A stretch of 64,000 nt of DNA from Microbulbifer sp. SAOS-129_SWC (GCF_039696035.1 NZ_CP155567.1:3467001-3531000); one strand, 5' to 3'. Counted from the stretch's first letter, positions 37,637 through 47,392 are shown. The notes: generated from the sequence alone by a model not told the origin. Numbers and translations are program-made.

Positions 37637-39344
37637 GTTGTCGGCACGCCCGGCGCACACGCAAGAGGCACTGCAATTTTGCAGCGCCTCGGCGGCCGGC
37701 CGCCGCGCGCGCAACGACGACGCCTGCGCGGTGCGCCTGCCCGGCGGCGACGAACTGAAATACCGCGGCGCACTGGCAGTGGTCGCCGATGGGGTCAGCG
37801 CGGCCAGCGCCGGCGGTGACGCCGCGCGCGCGGCGGTGAGCGGCTTTGTCGCCGACTACTACAGCACGCCGCACACCTGGAGTGTCAAACAGGCCGCCGC
37901 GCGGGTGCTGCAGTCGCTGAATGGCTGGCTGTTCCGCCAGGGCGGCGGCGCCAGCGCAGTGCGCCAGGGCTGGCTCACCACATTCTCCGCCGCCATTTTC
38001 AAGGGCGCCAATGCGCACCTGATCCATATCGGCGATTCGCGCATTTACCGCCTGCGCGGCGAGTCACTGGAGTGCCTGACCCGCGATCACTGCACCGCCC
38101 TCGGCGGCGGCCGCACTTTTCTCAGCCGCGCCCTGGGCATGGATGCCCATGTGGAACTGGATTACCGCCGCGAGCCACTGCAGCCCGGCGATATCTATCT
38201 GCTCACCAGCGATGGCGTGCACGACCATTTGTCGCCCGACACAATTAAACGCCTGCTGCGCAGCGGCGCCGCCGCGGACCTGATTGAGGCGGCGCGCAGC
38301 GCCGGTTCCGACGACAACCTCAGCGCTTCAATCTGCCGCGTCAATCGCGTGACCGAGCCGGATGGCGATGACCTGCTGCACTCCAGCGGCACCCTGCCGT
38401 TCCCGCCGGACCTGCGCCCGGGCAACCGCCTGGATCATTTCCTGATCCTGCAGGAGCTGCATGCCAGCAGCCGCAGCCACCTGTATCTGGCGCGCGATGC
38501 GGAAAGCGGCGAACTGCGCGCACTCAAGACACCGTCGATCAATTTCGCCGATGACCCGGCCTATATTGAGAACTTCCTCGCCGAGGAGTGGACCGGCCGC
38601 CGCGTCGACCATCCCGGTATCGTGCGTGTCTTCCCGCCCACGGGCGAACGCCGCTTTCTCTACCACGTGATGGAAGTTGTCGATGGCCAGAACCTCCGCC
38701 AATGGCAGCAGCTGCACCCGCAACCGGCGGTGGAGCAGGTACGCGATATGATCGGGCAACTGGTCAGCGCGCTGCGCCGCCTGCAGCGCCTGGAAATCGT
38801 GCACGGCGACCTGAAGCCGGAAAACATCATGGTGACCGCCGATGGCCGCCTGAAACTGATCGACCTGGGCGGCGCCAACGCCGCGGGCCTGAGCGAGCAC
38901 CTGCGCCACCGCGGTGCGGAGACACCGGGCAGCAAGAACTACGCCGCCCCGGAATACTTTTTCGGCGACCCGGCCAATCACCGCTCGGATCTGTTCTCCC
39001 TCGGCGTGATTGCCTACGAACTGCTGACCGGCCACTACCCCTACCGCGAGCGCGCCGGCTTCCAGCACTACCAGCTGAAGAGCTATGCCGGCCTGCGCTA
39101 CATCTCCGCGCGTAAACACCGCGAGGACCTGCCGGAATGGATCGACGGCGCCCTACGCAAAGCCTGCAACGCCGACCCGCGCCATCGTTACGCGGCGCTG
39201 TCGGAATTCGTACACGACCTGCACACTCCCAACCCAGACTTCATCCGCCGCGAGCACCAGCCGCTGATGGAGCGCAATCCGCTGTTGTTCTGGCAGCTGG
39301 TGGCATTACTGCTGTTGCTGTCGCATCTGTTGTATTTTCTGTGA
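37626..39344 (+). CDS. Bifunctional PP2C phosphatase / Ser-Thr protein kinase fusion
   Basis: 572 residues. Residues 1-240 form a PP2C phosphatase ([45 protein letters not shown]). Residues about 265-535 form a protein kinase: LRALKTPS with the ATP Lys, [10 protein letters not shown] as catalytic loop (HGD in place of HRD) and IDLGGA in place of DFG. One membrane helix ends the chain ([20 protein letters not shown]). The same fusion lies between the nitrate transporter and nirB in Pseudomonas aeruginosa (PA1782). A role in adjusting transport or assimilation is plausible but unproven. Confidence 0.88.
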   Translation: MSLELSARPAHTQEALQFCSASAAGRRARNDDACAVRLPGGDELKYRGALAVVADGVSAASAGGDAARAAVSGFVADYYSTPHTWSVKQAAARVLQSLNGWLFRQGGGASAVRQGWLTTFSAAIFKGANAHLIHIGDSRIYRLRGESLECLTRDHCTALGGGRTFLSRALGMDAHVELDYRREPLQPGDIYLLTSDGVHDHLSPDTIKRLLRSGAAADLIEAARSAGSDDNLSASICRVNRVTEPDGDDLLHSSGTLPFPPDLRPGNRLDHFLILQELHASSRSHLYLARDAESGELRALKTPSINFADDPAYIENFLAEEWTGRRVDHPGIVRVFPPTGERRFLYHVMEVVDGQNLRQWQQLHPQPAVEQVRDMIGQLVSALRRLQRLEIVHGDLKPENIMVTADGRLKLIDLGGANAAGLSEHLRHRGAETPGSKNYAAPEYFFGDPANHRSDLFSLGVIAYELLTGHYPYRERAGFQHYQLKSYAGLRYISARKHREDLPEWIDGALRKACNADPRHRYAALSEFVHDLHTPNPDFIRREHQPLMERNPLLFWQLVALLLLLSHLLYFL

Positions 39345-39453
39345 ATGAAACAGCGAGATACCTGCTACCTCCAGGGGCTGTGTGTGGGCGAACCTTGTGT
39401 TCGCCCTGGTTGTTTCTGTGCGCTGTAGGTAATTCAGTGGCGGCACTGCTACC

Positions 39454-39540
39454 GATACCTGTTTGCCAGACACGCGGTAAATACGTCCCTGTACGCTCTA
39501 ATCGGCATCCATGCCTCATAAGGTCTGGCAAACAGGTATC
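39454..39540 (+). repeat. Long palindrome PE1 with conserved core
   Basis: GATACCTGTTTGCCAGAC at 39454-39471 is a perfect 18-nt inverted match to 39523-39540. The core, on the minus strand, reads through GGCATGGATGCC and GAGCGTACAGGGACGTATTT to CGTGTC, nearly identical to the core of the element at 42669 although the arms differ. Confidence 0.85.
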
Positions 39541-39628
39541 AGTACCAGCGCCTTCGCATAATGTTTACCGCACTTAGAGGGCTTGGCTGCTCCAGTCCTT
39601 CTTACGAAGGAACGTACTGCAAACCGAA

Positions 39629-39787
39629 GGCAAAGTGCCGGGCGTACCATTTCGAAACCGTCGGCGACAGGGCCGAAGGCGCCGTGAATGCGTGGAGCGG
39701 CCGGATCGTCGCCGCCGGAGCGTACAGGGATGTATTTAAGGGGGGGCGCCTAGCCCGATTTCGAAATGGTACACCCTGTACTTTGCC
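39629..39787 (+). repeat. Long palindrome PE2 (159 bp)
   Basis: The outer arms of 29 nt, with GTACCATTTCGAAA and TTTCGAAATGGTAC, pair with three mismatches. The centre includes AGCGTACAGGGATGTATTTA, the motif shared by the family. A near-identical inverted copy lies at 49012-49169. Confidence 0.85.
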
Positions 39788-39925
39788 GCCACTGAGGCAG
39801 ACCAGAGAACCTCCGCACAGAACACAGGCACCAGTCGGGTGCAAACAATGTCAGCTCGCACTATTTTGTGGCAACTACTGTGCACCATCAGCCAGCAAAC
39901 CCACAGAATTCAAGACTTTATCGAT

Positions 39926-39942
39926 TGGCACATAACTTGAAT
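39926..39942 (+). promoter_or_regulatory. Sigma54-like promoter upstream of nirB
   Basis: TGGCAC at 39926-39931 followed by ATAAC and TTGAAT gives GG-N10-GA. The 17-base site differs from that before the transporter gene at one position. It lies about 145 bp before the nirB start. Confidence 0.65.
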
Positions 39943-39984
39943 AACAATTAGCACCAACACAATTTATCCCCCTAACGAGGCAAC

Positions 39985-40018
39985 GGCGCCTGGACTCTTC
40001 GGCAGAAGAGGAGGCGCC
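39985..40018 (+). promoter_or_regulatory. Leader hairpin upstream of nirB
   Basis: GGCGCCT at 39985-39991 pairs with AGGCGCC at 40012-40018, and inside CTCTT and AAGAG enclose the six-base loop CGGCAG. There is no T-tract. The loop lacks the A1/G4 pattern of ANTAR targets, so its function is open. Confidence 0.5.
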
Positions 40019-40085
40019 CATGCTGATCCGCCACCGCCCTTCCCTTCCTGCCGAATCATTCAGACAAGACACGGCAGGAACTCAC

Positions 40086-42635
40086 ATGGTTGAACCCCAG
40101 GTTAAGCAAAAACTGATCGTTATCGGCAACGGCATGGTGGGCCACCACTTTCTCGAGCAGCTGGCCTCCCGGCCGGAAAAAGCACTGTTCGAAGTCACCG
40201 TTTTCTGTGCCGAACCCCGTCCTGCCTACGACCGCGTACACCTGTCCGAGTACTTTGCCGGACGCAGTGCCGACGACCTGGCCCTGGGTAAAATCGAACA
40301 GTACCGCGACTGGGGTTTCGAGCTGCTGTTGAACGCCAGTGCGATTTCCATCGACCGGGAAAACAAAACCGTCACCGCCGCGTCCGGTATCGAAAAGAGC
40401 TACGACAAGCTGATTCTCGCCACCGGCTCCTACCCGTTCGTACCGCCGATCCCCGGCCACGAGCACGAAAAATGTTTCGTCTATCGCACACTGGAAGATC
40501 TCGATGCAATCCGCGCGGCCGCCGCTGACGGCGGTACCGGGGTCGTGATTGGCGGTGGGCTGTTAGGGCTGGAAGCGGCCAACGCACTGAAAGAGCTGGG
40601 GCTGGAAGCCCACGTGGTGGAATTCGCTCCGGGGCTGATGGGCGTGCAGCTGGACGAAGGCGGCTCCGGGCTGCTGAAAAACAAAATCGAGGATCTGGGT
40701 GTGACGGTGCACACCAGCACCGCCACCGAGCTGATCGAGGAGGTCGACGGCCGTCTGAGGATGCGCTTTCAAGGGGAGAGTAAAGGCGAGCGCGAACTCT
40801 TCACCGACCTGATCGTCTTCTCCGCCGGTATCCGCCCCGAGGACAAACTGGCCAAATCCGCTGGCCTGCAACTGGGCGAACGCGGCGGAATCGTGATCGA
40901 CGAATCCTGCCGCACGTCCGACGACAATATTTTCGCCATCGGCGAATGTGCCCTGTACAACAATTTTATCTACGGCCTGGTGGCTCCCGGTTACACCATG
41001 GCACGCAGTACCGTCGCCCTGCTGTGCGGCGAGCAAGCCAGTTTTACCGGCGCCGATATGAGCACCAAACTGAAACTGCTCGGTGTGGAGGTGGGCTCCA
41101 TTGGCGATGCCCATGGTCGCAGTGAGGGCGCCGCAGCAATTACCTTCGTGGACGAACAGACCGGCATCTACAAGCGCATGATCACCGATGCCGACGGCAA
41201 GAAACTGCTCGGCGCGGTGCTGGTGGGCGACACCGGGGATTACGACCAGCTGTTGCAGTACCACCTCAACGCCATCGAACTGCCGGAACACCCGGAACAG
41301 CTGATCCTGCCCGCCGCCGACGGCGCCGCGCCGACACTCGGCGCCAGCGCCCTGCCGGATACCGCCACCATCTGCTCCTGCCACAACGTCAGCAAGGGCG
41401 ATATCGTGCAGTCGGTAGCCGGCGGCTGCTGTTCCCTCGGTGAGGTGAAAGATGCCACCAAGGCGTCCACTGGTTGCGGCGGCTGTTCTGCACTGCTGAA
41501 GAATGTGGTCGACGAAGAACTCGCCGCGCTGGGTATGGAAGTGAACAACGATCTGTGTCCGCACTTTCCCTACACCCGCCAGGAAATTTTCCACATGGTA
41601 CAGGTGGAGGAAATCCAGACATTTGAGGAACTGCTGGAAAAACACGGCCACGGCAACGGCTGCGAAATTTGCAAGCCGACCGCCGCCTCGATCCTCGCCT
41701 CCCTGTGGAACGATCATATCCACAAGAAGCCCCATGTCGGCCTGCAGGATACCAACGATACCTTTATGGCCAACATGCAGAAGAACGGCAGCTATTCAGT
41801 GGTACCGCGCGTGCCCGGCGGCGAGATTACCCCGGACAAGCTGATCGTGCTCGGCCAGGTGGCGAAGAAATACAACCTCTACACCAAGATCACCGGCGGC
41901 CAGCGCGTCGACCTGTTCGGGGCACGGCTGGAGGAACTGCCGGAAATCTGGCGTGAACTGATCGATGCCGGCTTCGAAACCGGCCACGCCTACGGCAAGT
42001 CCCTGCGCACAGTGAAGTCCTGTGTCGGCAGTACCTGGTGCCGCTTCGGCGTACAGAACAGTGTCAAGATGGCGCTGGATATCGAGAACCGCTACAAGGG
42101 CCTGCGCTCGCCGCACAAGATCAAGATGGCGGTATCCGGCTGCACGCGCGAGTGCGCCGAGGCGCAGAGCAAGGACGTGGGCGTGATCGCCACCGAGAAC
42201 GGCTGGAACCTGTTTGTGTGCGGCAATGGCGGCATGCGCCCGCGCCACGCGGATCTGTTCGCTACCGACCTGGACGACGAGACGCTGGTCAAATACATCG
42301 ACCGCCTGTTGATGTTCTACGTGCGCACCGCCGACAAGCTGCAGCGCACCTCGGTGTGGCTGGAAAACCTCGACGGCGGTCTCGACTACCTGCGCGAAGT
42401 CATCATCGACGACAAACTCGGCATCTGTAATGAGCTGGAAGCACAGATGAACAACGTGGTGGGCACCTACCAGTGCGAGTGGAAGACCGCGATCAATGAT
42501 CCGGAGATGCTCAAGCGCTTCCGCCAGTTCGTCAACAGCGACGAACCAGACGAGAAAATCGTGTTTGTCGAGGAGCGCCAGCAACCGCGCCCGGCACGGG
42601 AAGAGGAAATTGTACGCATCGCCGAGCCGGCGTGA
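40086..42635 (+). CDS. nirB: Assimilatory nitrite reductase large subunit
   Basis: 849 residues from the ATG at 40086, with AGGA upstream; the longer frame from 40020 runs through the leader hairpin. Residues 10-320 form the FAD/NAD(P)H domain (VIGNGMVG and GVVIGGGLLGLEAANAL). A BFD-like [2Fe-2S] site is near residues 428-466 (CSC and CGGC). The sirohaem/[4Fe-4S] ligands are CVGSTWC near residue 645 and CTREC near 685. NirB with NirD reduces nitrite to ammonium. No sirohaem synthase gene is seen nearby. Confidence 0.96.
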   Translation: MVEPQVKQKLIVIGNGMVGHHFLEQLASRPEKALFEVTVFCAEPRPAYDRVHLSEYFAGRSADDLALGKIEQYRDWGFELLLNASAISIDRENKTVTAASGIEKSYDKLILATGSYPFVPPIPGHEHEKCFVYRTLEDLDAIRAAAADGGTGVVIGGGLLGLEAANALKELGLEAHVVEFAPGLMGVQLDEGGSGLLKNKIEDLGVTVHTSTATELIEEVDGRLRMRFQGESKGERELFTDLIVFSAGIRPEDKLAKSAGLQLGERGGIVIDESCRTSDDNIFAIGECALYNNFIYGLVAPGYTMARSTVALLCGEQASFTGADMSTKLKLLGVEVGSIGDAHGRSEGAAAITFVDEQTGIYKRMITDADGKKLLGAVLVGDTGDYDQLLQYHLNAIELPEHPEQLILPAADGAAPTLGASALPDTATICSCHNVSKGDIVQSVAGGCCSLGEVKDATKASTGCGGCSALLKNVVDEELAALGMEVNNDLCPHFPYTRQEIFHMVQVEEIQTFEELLEKHGHGNGCEICKPTAASILASLWNDHIHKKPHVGLQDTNDTFMANMQKNGSYSVVPRVPGGEITPDKLIVLGQVAKKYNLYTKITGGQRVDLFGARLEELPEIWRELIDAGFETGHAYGKSLRTVKSCVGSTWCRFGVQNSVKMALDIENRYKGLRSPHKIKMAVSGCTRECAEAQSKDVGVIATENGWNLFVCGNGGMRPRHADLFATDLDDETLVKYIDRLLMFYVRTADKLQRTSVWLENLDGGLDYLREVIIDDKLGICNELEAQMNNVVGTYQCEWKTAINDPEMLKRFRQFVNSDEPDEKIVFVEERQQPRPAREEEIVRIAEPA

Positions 42636-42668
42636 TATCCGCCTCGAATCACGCACTGAGCTTACCAG

Positions 42669-42774
42669 GCCGGTGTGGGAGCCTCTTTCCGGGACCGTAT
42701 GAGGCATGGATGCCGATTACGAGCGTACAGGGAAGTATGTACAGCGTGTCCCGGAAAGAGGCTCCCACGCCGGC
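42669..42774 (+). repeat. Long palindrome PE3 between nirB and nirD
   Basis: A 27-nt arm starting GCCGGTGTGGGAGCC at 42669-42695 pairs with 42748-42774 with one mismatch. The ~52-nt core matches that of PE1 in reverse orientation with only a few differences, while the arms are unrelated. It lies between two co-directional genes, so it would be transcribed and could fold in the mRNA. Confidence 0.85.
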
Positions 42775-42885
42775 CCCGCGCAAAACATAGAACAACGATC
42801 ATTAACCAAGGTGGACCCACGGGCCGCAGCGGTGCTGGGGCGGATCTCCCCGAACACCACGCTCCCGGGATAGGAGAAGAACATC

Positions 42886-43302
42886 ATGAATCAAGTTGCC
42901 ATAACCCGCGCTCAGTGGCAGCCAGTCTGCAAGCGATCAGATCTGGTTGCCCATTCCGGAGTGTGTGCCCTTGTGGGCGAGAATTCTGCTGGCCCGCGTA
43001 TTGCGGGGCAGACCAGCCCGCAAGATGCGGGACAGCAGAGTATCGCCCTCTTTTTTATTCCCGGCGCCGAGCCGCAGCTCTACGCCATCGACAACTGGGA
43101 TCCGCTCGCCGCCGCCGGCGTCATCTCCCGCGGCATCATTGCCGAAATCGACGGTGAGCTGACGGTCGCCTCACCACTGTACAAGCACCACTTCCGCTTG
43201 CGCGATGGTATCTGCCTCGAGGACGACAGTGTGCAGCTCGGCAGTTACCGCGTCGCCTTCGACGGCGACACCGTACTGGTTGCCGGCGCAGAAAAGTTCT
43301 GA
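42886..43302 (+). CDS. nirD: Nitrite reductase small subunit
   Basis: 138 residues, longer than the usual about 108. Family landmarks are WQPVCKRSDLVAHSGVCALVG, YAIDNWDPLAAAGVISRGI and SPLYKHHFRLRDGICLEDDS. The Rieske-like fold lacks cluster ligands, as expected for NirD. The extra residues (about NSAGPRIAGQTSPQDAGQQ) fall between two core strands and are encoded by a compact palindromic DNA element at 42985-43039. The frame is kept, so the protein may still work. It lies 2 bp before the nitrate reductase gene. Confidence 0.92.
   Translation: MNQVAITRAQWQPVCKRSDLVAHSGVCALVGENSAGPRIAGQTSPQDAGQQSIALFFIPGAEPQLYAIDNWDPLAAAGVISRGIIAEIDGELTVASPLYKHHFRLRDGICLEDDSVQLGSYRVAFDGDTVLVAGAEKF
42985..43039 (+). 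repeat. Palindromic element embedded in nirD
   Basis: TCTGCTG at 42985-42991 pairs with CAGCAGA at 43033-43039. Between them are two hairpins of the same form, CCCGC-gtatt-GCGGG and CCCGC-aagat-GCGGG. It coincides with the segment absent from typical NirD proteins. Confidence 0.7.
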
Positions 43303-43304
43303 CC

Positions 43305-45974
43305 ATGGGGCCAAGCGAGCGGTTTCACGCGCACAAAACCTGCACCACCTGTCCCTACTGCGGCGTCGGCTGCGGCGTGGCCGCCACCCGCGAGCTGCGC
43401 GGCACTACCGAGACCATCAGCGTCAGCGGCGACGCGCAGCATCCGGCCAATGCCGGCCGCCTGTGCGTCAAGGGCGCCGCGCTGGCCGATACTCTCGGCG
43501 AGCGTGGGCGGCTGCTGCGCCCGCGCCTGCACGGCGAGGAGTGCGACTGGGACACGGCGATGGACTATATGGCCGCGCAGTTCACCCGCACCATCGCCGA
43601 GCACGGCCCGGACTCGGTGGCCTTTTACCTGTCCGGCCAGTTGCTGACCGAAGACTACTATGTGGCCAACAAACTGATGAAGGGCTTTATCGGCAGTGGC
43701 AATGTAGATACCAACTCGCGCCTGTGCATGTCGTCGGCAGTAGCCGCGTACAAACGCGCGCTGGGTGCCGATGCCGTGCCCTGCTGTTACGAGGATCTGG
43801 AGCAAGCAGAACTGGTGGTGCTGGTGGGCTCCAACGCCGCCTGGACCCATCCGATCCTGTTCCAGCGCATGCAGTCAGCGGATACCAAACTGGTGGTCAT
43901 CGATCCGCGCACCAGCGCCACCGCAGAAATGGCCGATCTACATCTGGCGATCACACCGGGCAGCGACGCCGCGCTGTGGAACGGGTTGCTGAATTACCTG
44001 CACAGCCACGGCCACCTGGACCATCCGTTTATCGAGCAGCATACGGAAAACTTCGTCGACACGATCGCCGCGGCCGCGGGCTGGTCGCTGGCGGAAACCG
44101 CACAGGCCTGCGGTGTAGAGCGGCAACAGCTGCGGGATTTTTTCCGGCTGTTCGCACGCAGCGACAAGACCGTGAGTTTCTATTCCCAGGGCATCAACCA
44201 GTCCAGCAGCGGCACTGACAAGAACAATGCCGTCATCAATTGCCACCTGGCCACCGGCCGTATCGGCAAGCCCGGTTGCGGTCCCTTCTCGATCACCGGC
44301 CAGCCCAACGCCATGGGCGGGCGCGAAGTCGGCGGGCTGGCCAATATGCTTGCCGCACATATGGATTTTACCCCGCAGGATATCGACCGCGTGGGGCGCT
44401 TCTGGCAGACCGACAGGGTTGCGCGGAAGCCCGGCCTCAAGGCCGTTGATTTATTTCAGGCGGTGGAACGCGGCGAGATCAAGGCGCTGTGGATCATGGC
44501 CACCAATCCGGCGGTGAGTATGCCGGACGCCGCGCGCGTGGCCGAAGCACTGCGCAACTGCCCACTGGTGGTGGTGTCCGACTGCGTCGCCGACACCGAT
44601 ACCGCGCGCTGCGCCGACCTGCTACTGCCGGCCACCACCTGGGCGGAAAAAAACGGCACCGTCACCAATTCCGAGCGGCGCATCTCGCGACAGCGCAGCT
44701 TCCTGCCGCCGCCTGGCGAAGCGCGCCACGACTGGCAGATCGTCTGCGACCTGGCCGCGCGCCTCGGCCACCGGAAAGCGTTCGATTACCGTCACCCGGC
44801 GGAAATTTTCCGCGAACACGCGGCCCTGTCCGGGTTTGAAAACGGCGGCCGCCGCGCCTTCGATATTTCCGCGCTGGCCGGCCTCAGCCGGCGCCAGTAC
44901 GACCAGCTGCAACCAGTGCAATGGCCGGCCAACGCGATCAACCCCAACGGCAGCCAACGACTGTTTGGCGACGGCCGTTTCTTCACAGACTCCGGTCGCG
45001 CGCGCTTTATCGCCGTGGCACCGCGCGCACCGCAACAGCAACGCAGCAATGACTTCCCGCTGTGGCTGAACAGCGGTCGCATGCGCGACCAGTGGCACAC
45101 CATGACCCGCACCGGCCGCGCGCGCCAGCTGCTCGATCACAGCGAACTGCCCGAGCTGCAGATCCACCCCGCCGACGCCGCGCGCTGGCAGGTACGCGAC
45201 GGCCAGCTGGTGCAATTGCGCAGCGCGCGCGGACGAATGCGCGGGCGTGCCGCAGTCACCGCCACACAGAAAGCCGGCGAAGTGTTCGCACCGATTCACT
45301 GGAGCGAGAGCCTCGCCGGCGACAGCCGCGTCAGCGCGCTGGCGGAGCCGGTCATCGATCCGCACTCGGGCCAGCCGGAGTTCAAACAGATCGCCGTCGC
45401 GTTGCAGCCACTGGCCGCACACAGTTATCTGCGCCTGGTGTGTAGCGCCGCCGTGACCGAGCGTCTGCAAACCCGGTTGGCGGATATCGACGCGCTGGTG
45501 CACTGGTACCGCGTGCCCTGTGCGGGCGGCTACCGCTACGAGCTGGCACTGGGACAAACGCCGGACTGCCGCATGCTGGCGCAACAACTACTGGCCGAGG
45601 TCGCGGAACCGCTGCACTGGCAGCAACTGCACCTGCCCGCCGGTGAACGCTGGCTAGTGCACACGGACGCTCTGCAGCTGCTGTTGTTCAGTGCCACAGA
45701 CTGGCAGCAACTACCGGATCGCCGCGCGCTGGAGCAGTGGCTGCAACAGCCACTGCCACAGCAGCCGGCACAACTGCTGCAGAAAGTCGCCCCGGCGCCA
45801 CAGATCATCTGCAGCTGTATGCAGGTCTCGCGCGAGCAGATCGAGTGCGCCATCGACGCCGGCGCCGACTCGGTAGAGCAGCTTGGCGCCGAACTCGGCT
45901 GCGGCACCAACTGCGGCTCCTGTAAAGCGGAAATCGCCGCGCTGCTGCGCACGCAAACTCAACACGTCGCCTGA
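43305..45974 (+). CDS. nasC: Assimilatory nitrate reductase catalytic subunit
   Basis: 889 residues of the molybdopterin oxidoreductase family. The N-terminal [4Fe-4S] motif is CTTCPYCGVGC (residues 13-23). GGLANMLAAHMDF and the bis-MGD-binding segments follow. A BFD-like [2Fe-2S] domain closes the chain (ICSCMQVSREQIECAI and CGTNCGSC, near residues 834-877), as in Klebsiella NasA. It reduces nitrate to nitrite in the cytoplasm. In Pseudomonas the equivalent gene is called nasC (PA1779), so I use that name. Confidence 0.93.
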   Translation: MGPSERFHAHKTCTTCPYCGVGCGVAATRELRGTTETISVSGDAQHPANAGRLCVKGAALADTLGERGRLLRPRLHGEECDWDTAMDYMAAQFTRTIAEHGPDSVAFYLSGQLLTEDYYVANKLMKGFIGSGNVDTNSRLCMSSAVAAYKRALGADAVPCCYEDLEQAELVVLVGSNAAWTHPILFQRMQSADTKLVVIDPRTSATAEMADLHLAITPGSDAALWNGLLNYLHSHGHLDHPFIEQHTENFVDTIAAAAGWSLAETAQACGVERQQLRDFFRLFARSDKTVSFYSQGINQSSSGTDKNNAVINCHLATGRIGKPGCGPFSITGQPNAMGGREVGGLANMLAAHMDFTPQDIDRVGRFWQTDRVARKPGLKAVDLFQAVERGEIKALWIMATNPAVSMPDAARVAEALRNCPLVVVSDCVADTDTARCADLLLPATTWAEKNGTVTNSERRISRQRSFLPPPGEARHDWQIVCDLAARLGHRKAFDYRHPAEIFREHAALSGFENGGRRAFDISALAGLSRRQYDQLQPVQWPANAINPNGSQRLFGDGRFFTDSGRARFIAVAPRAPQQQRSNDFPLWLNSGRMRDQWHTMTRTGRARQLLDHSELPELQIHPADAARWQVRDGQLVQLRSARGRMRGRAAVTATQKAGEVFAPIHWSESLAGDSRVSALAEPVIDPHSGQPEFKQIAVALQPLAAHSYLRLVCSAAVTERLQTRLADIDALVHWYRVPCAGGYRYELALGQTPDCRMLAQQLLAEVAEPLHWQQLHLPAGERWLVHTDALQLLLFSATDWQQLPDRRALEQWLQQPLPQQPAQLLQKVAPAPQIICSCMQVSREQIECAIDAGADSVEQLGAELGCGTNCGSCKAEIAALLRTQTQHVA

Positions 45975-45990
45975 TGCCTTCTCCCGCTGC

Positions 45991-46012
45991 AGGAGCGGTC
46001 CTCAACCGCTTC
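45991..46012. repeat. REP-like hairpin between nasC and moeA
   Basis: AGGAGCGGT and ACCGCTTCT form an imperfect stem with a short loop, similar in ends to the palindrome at 22030. It may shield the 3' end of the nir-nas message. Confidence 0.45.
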
Positions 46013-46099
46013 TACAGCGAGGAATCCCGCCCTCCAGCTTTGCATTTGCGCCGCCGCGCGTTAATGTCGACCTATCACCGACAAGAAAGATAAGCCGCC

Positions 46100-47374
46100 A
46101 TGACCGCCGACCGCTGCCTTCAACCCGGCCTGATCCCCGTCGAGCACGCACGCCAGCAGTTGCTGGATGCCGTCGCCCCGCTGCGGGATACCGAAACCCT
46201 GCCATTGGAACAGGCCTGCGGCCGCGTGCTGGCGCAAGACGCCGGGGCGCAACTCGACCTGCCGCCCTGTGACAACTCCGCGATGGACGGCTACGCCCTG
46301 GCCGGCGACGGCGATACCTTTACCCTGACCGGCAAGAGCCTCGCCGGCCATCCGTTCGACGGAACACTCAAAGCCGGCGAATGCGCACGCATTACCACCG
46401 GCGCACCGCTGCCAGCTGGTGCCGACCGCGTAGTGATGCAGGAGCAGGCAGAGCTTGCCGGCGAGGTGTTGCACCTGCATACAAGCGCCGCTGTCGGCGA
46501 ACACATCCGCCGCCGCGGCGAGGATGTGTGCGTGGGCCAGTGTCTGCTGCGCGCCGGTCACCCCATCCGCGTGGCGGATATCGCATTGCTCGCCGCAGCC
46601 GGGATCAGCCACGTAACAGCAATACGCCGGCTGCGCGCCGCGGTACTATCGGTGGGCGACGAGCTGCGCCCGCTCGAAACCCCGGCGGCCGAACTCGGCC
46701 GCGGCGATATCTACGACAGTAATCGCATCGCATTGAAGGCGGCGCTGGCGCAAATGAATATCGAGGTGATCGATCTCGGCTGCCAACCTGATGATCCCGG
46801 CACCATTCGCGATGCGTTTATGCGTGCGCGCGATAGCGCCGATATCGTGATCACCAGCGGCGGCGTGTCGGTGGGTGACGCGGATTACACCCGCCGCGTA
46901 CTCGAGGAACTCGGTCAACTGGAAATGTGGCGCCTGGCGATCAAGCCCGGCAAGCCGTTCGCCTTTGGCCGCCTGCCGCGCGAACCGGCCGATGGCGGCA
47001 ACGCCGGCGCGGCGTTGTTCTTCGGCCTGCCCGGCAATCCGGTTTCCGCGCTGGTCACCCTTTACCAGCTGGTGCTGCCGGCACTGGAAAAGGTCCGCGG
47101 CGTCGCAGAAAGCGCGCGTCACCCGCGCCTGCAGAGCCGCGCGCGGCTGATCAACCCGATCCGCAAGGCACCGGGGCGCACCGACTACCAGCGCGGCTTT
47201 ACCTATCGTGACGGTGACGGCCTGCAGGTGGTGGAGAGCGCCGGTATCCAGGGTAGCCATATTCTCTCTGGCTTCGCCCGCGCCAACTGTTTTATCGTGT
47301 TGTCACAGGACAGCGGTGATTGCGCCACCGGTGACTGGGTTACGATCGAGCCTTTCCTGGGACCATTGGTGTAA
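46100..47374 (+). CDS. moeA: Molybdopterin molybdenumtransferase
   Basis: 424 residues. Motifs include DNSAMDGYALAG near residue 57, ITTGAPLPAGADRVVMQE, ITSGGVSVGDADYT and FFGLPGNPVSALVTLYQL. MoeA inserts molybdate into adenylylated molybdopterin. It is about 125 bp downstream of the nitrate reductase gene in the same direction, placing a Moco enzyme next to the Moco-dependent reductase while the other moa genes are divergent at 30-33.6 kb. Confidence 0.95.
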   Translation: MTADRCLQPGLIPVEHARQQLLDAVAPLRDTETLPLEQACGRVLAQDAGAQLDLPPCDNSAMDGYALAGDGDTFTLTGKSLAGHPFDGTLKAGECARITTGAPLPAGADRVVMQEQAELAGEVLHLHTSAAVGEHIRRRGEDVCVGQCLLRAGHPIRVADIALLAAAGISHVTAIRRLRAAVLSVGDELRPLETPAAELGRGDIYDSNRIALKAALAQMNIEVIDLGCQPDDPGTIRDAFMRARDSADIVITSGGVSVGDADYTRRVLEELGQLEMWRLAIKPGKPFAFGRLPREPADGGNAGAALFFGLPGNPVSALVTLYQLVLPALEKVRGVAESARHPRLQSRARLINPIRKAPGRTDYQRGFTYRDGDGLQVVESAGIQGSHILSGFARANCFIVLSQDSGDCATGDWVTIEPFLGPLV

Positions 47375-47392
47375 CGGATTTTCGGGTAAACA

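Larger units (their letters stand above)
39418..39791 (+). repeat. Left copy of a ~374-bp inverted repeat
   Basis: This stretch matches the reverse complement of 49009-49381 over its whole length. The last ~150 bases (39640-39791) differ at only about ten positions by eye, the middle part is more diverged, and both ends are recognisable (start GTGCGCTGTA, end CTTTGCCGCC). Each copy carries one 87-95-bp and one ~159-bp palindrome in matching order. No transposase-like frame is inside. Confidence 0.8.
39345..40085. other. Repeat-rich intergenic region and nirB leader
   Basis: About 740 bp between the kinase gene and nirB. It holds a short GGGCGAAC/GTTCGCCC hairpin near 39387-39407, the left copy of a ~374-bp inverted repeat with two long palindromes, then the sigma54-like nirB promoter and a leader hairpin. 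Frames read through the repeats are artefacts. Confidence 0.7.

Noticed and set aside
39561..39935. Open frame of 124 codons in the left repeat
   Set aside because: It reads through the palindrome PE2; the right copy does not keep the same frame.
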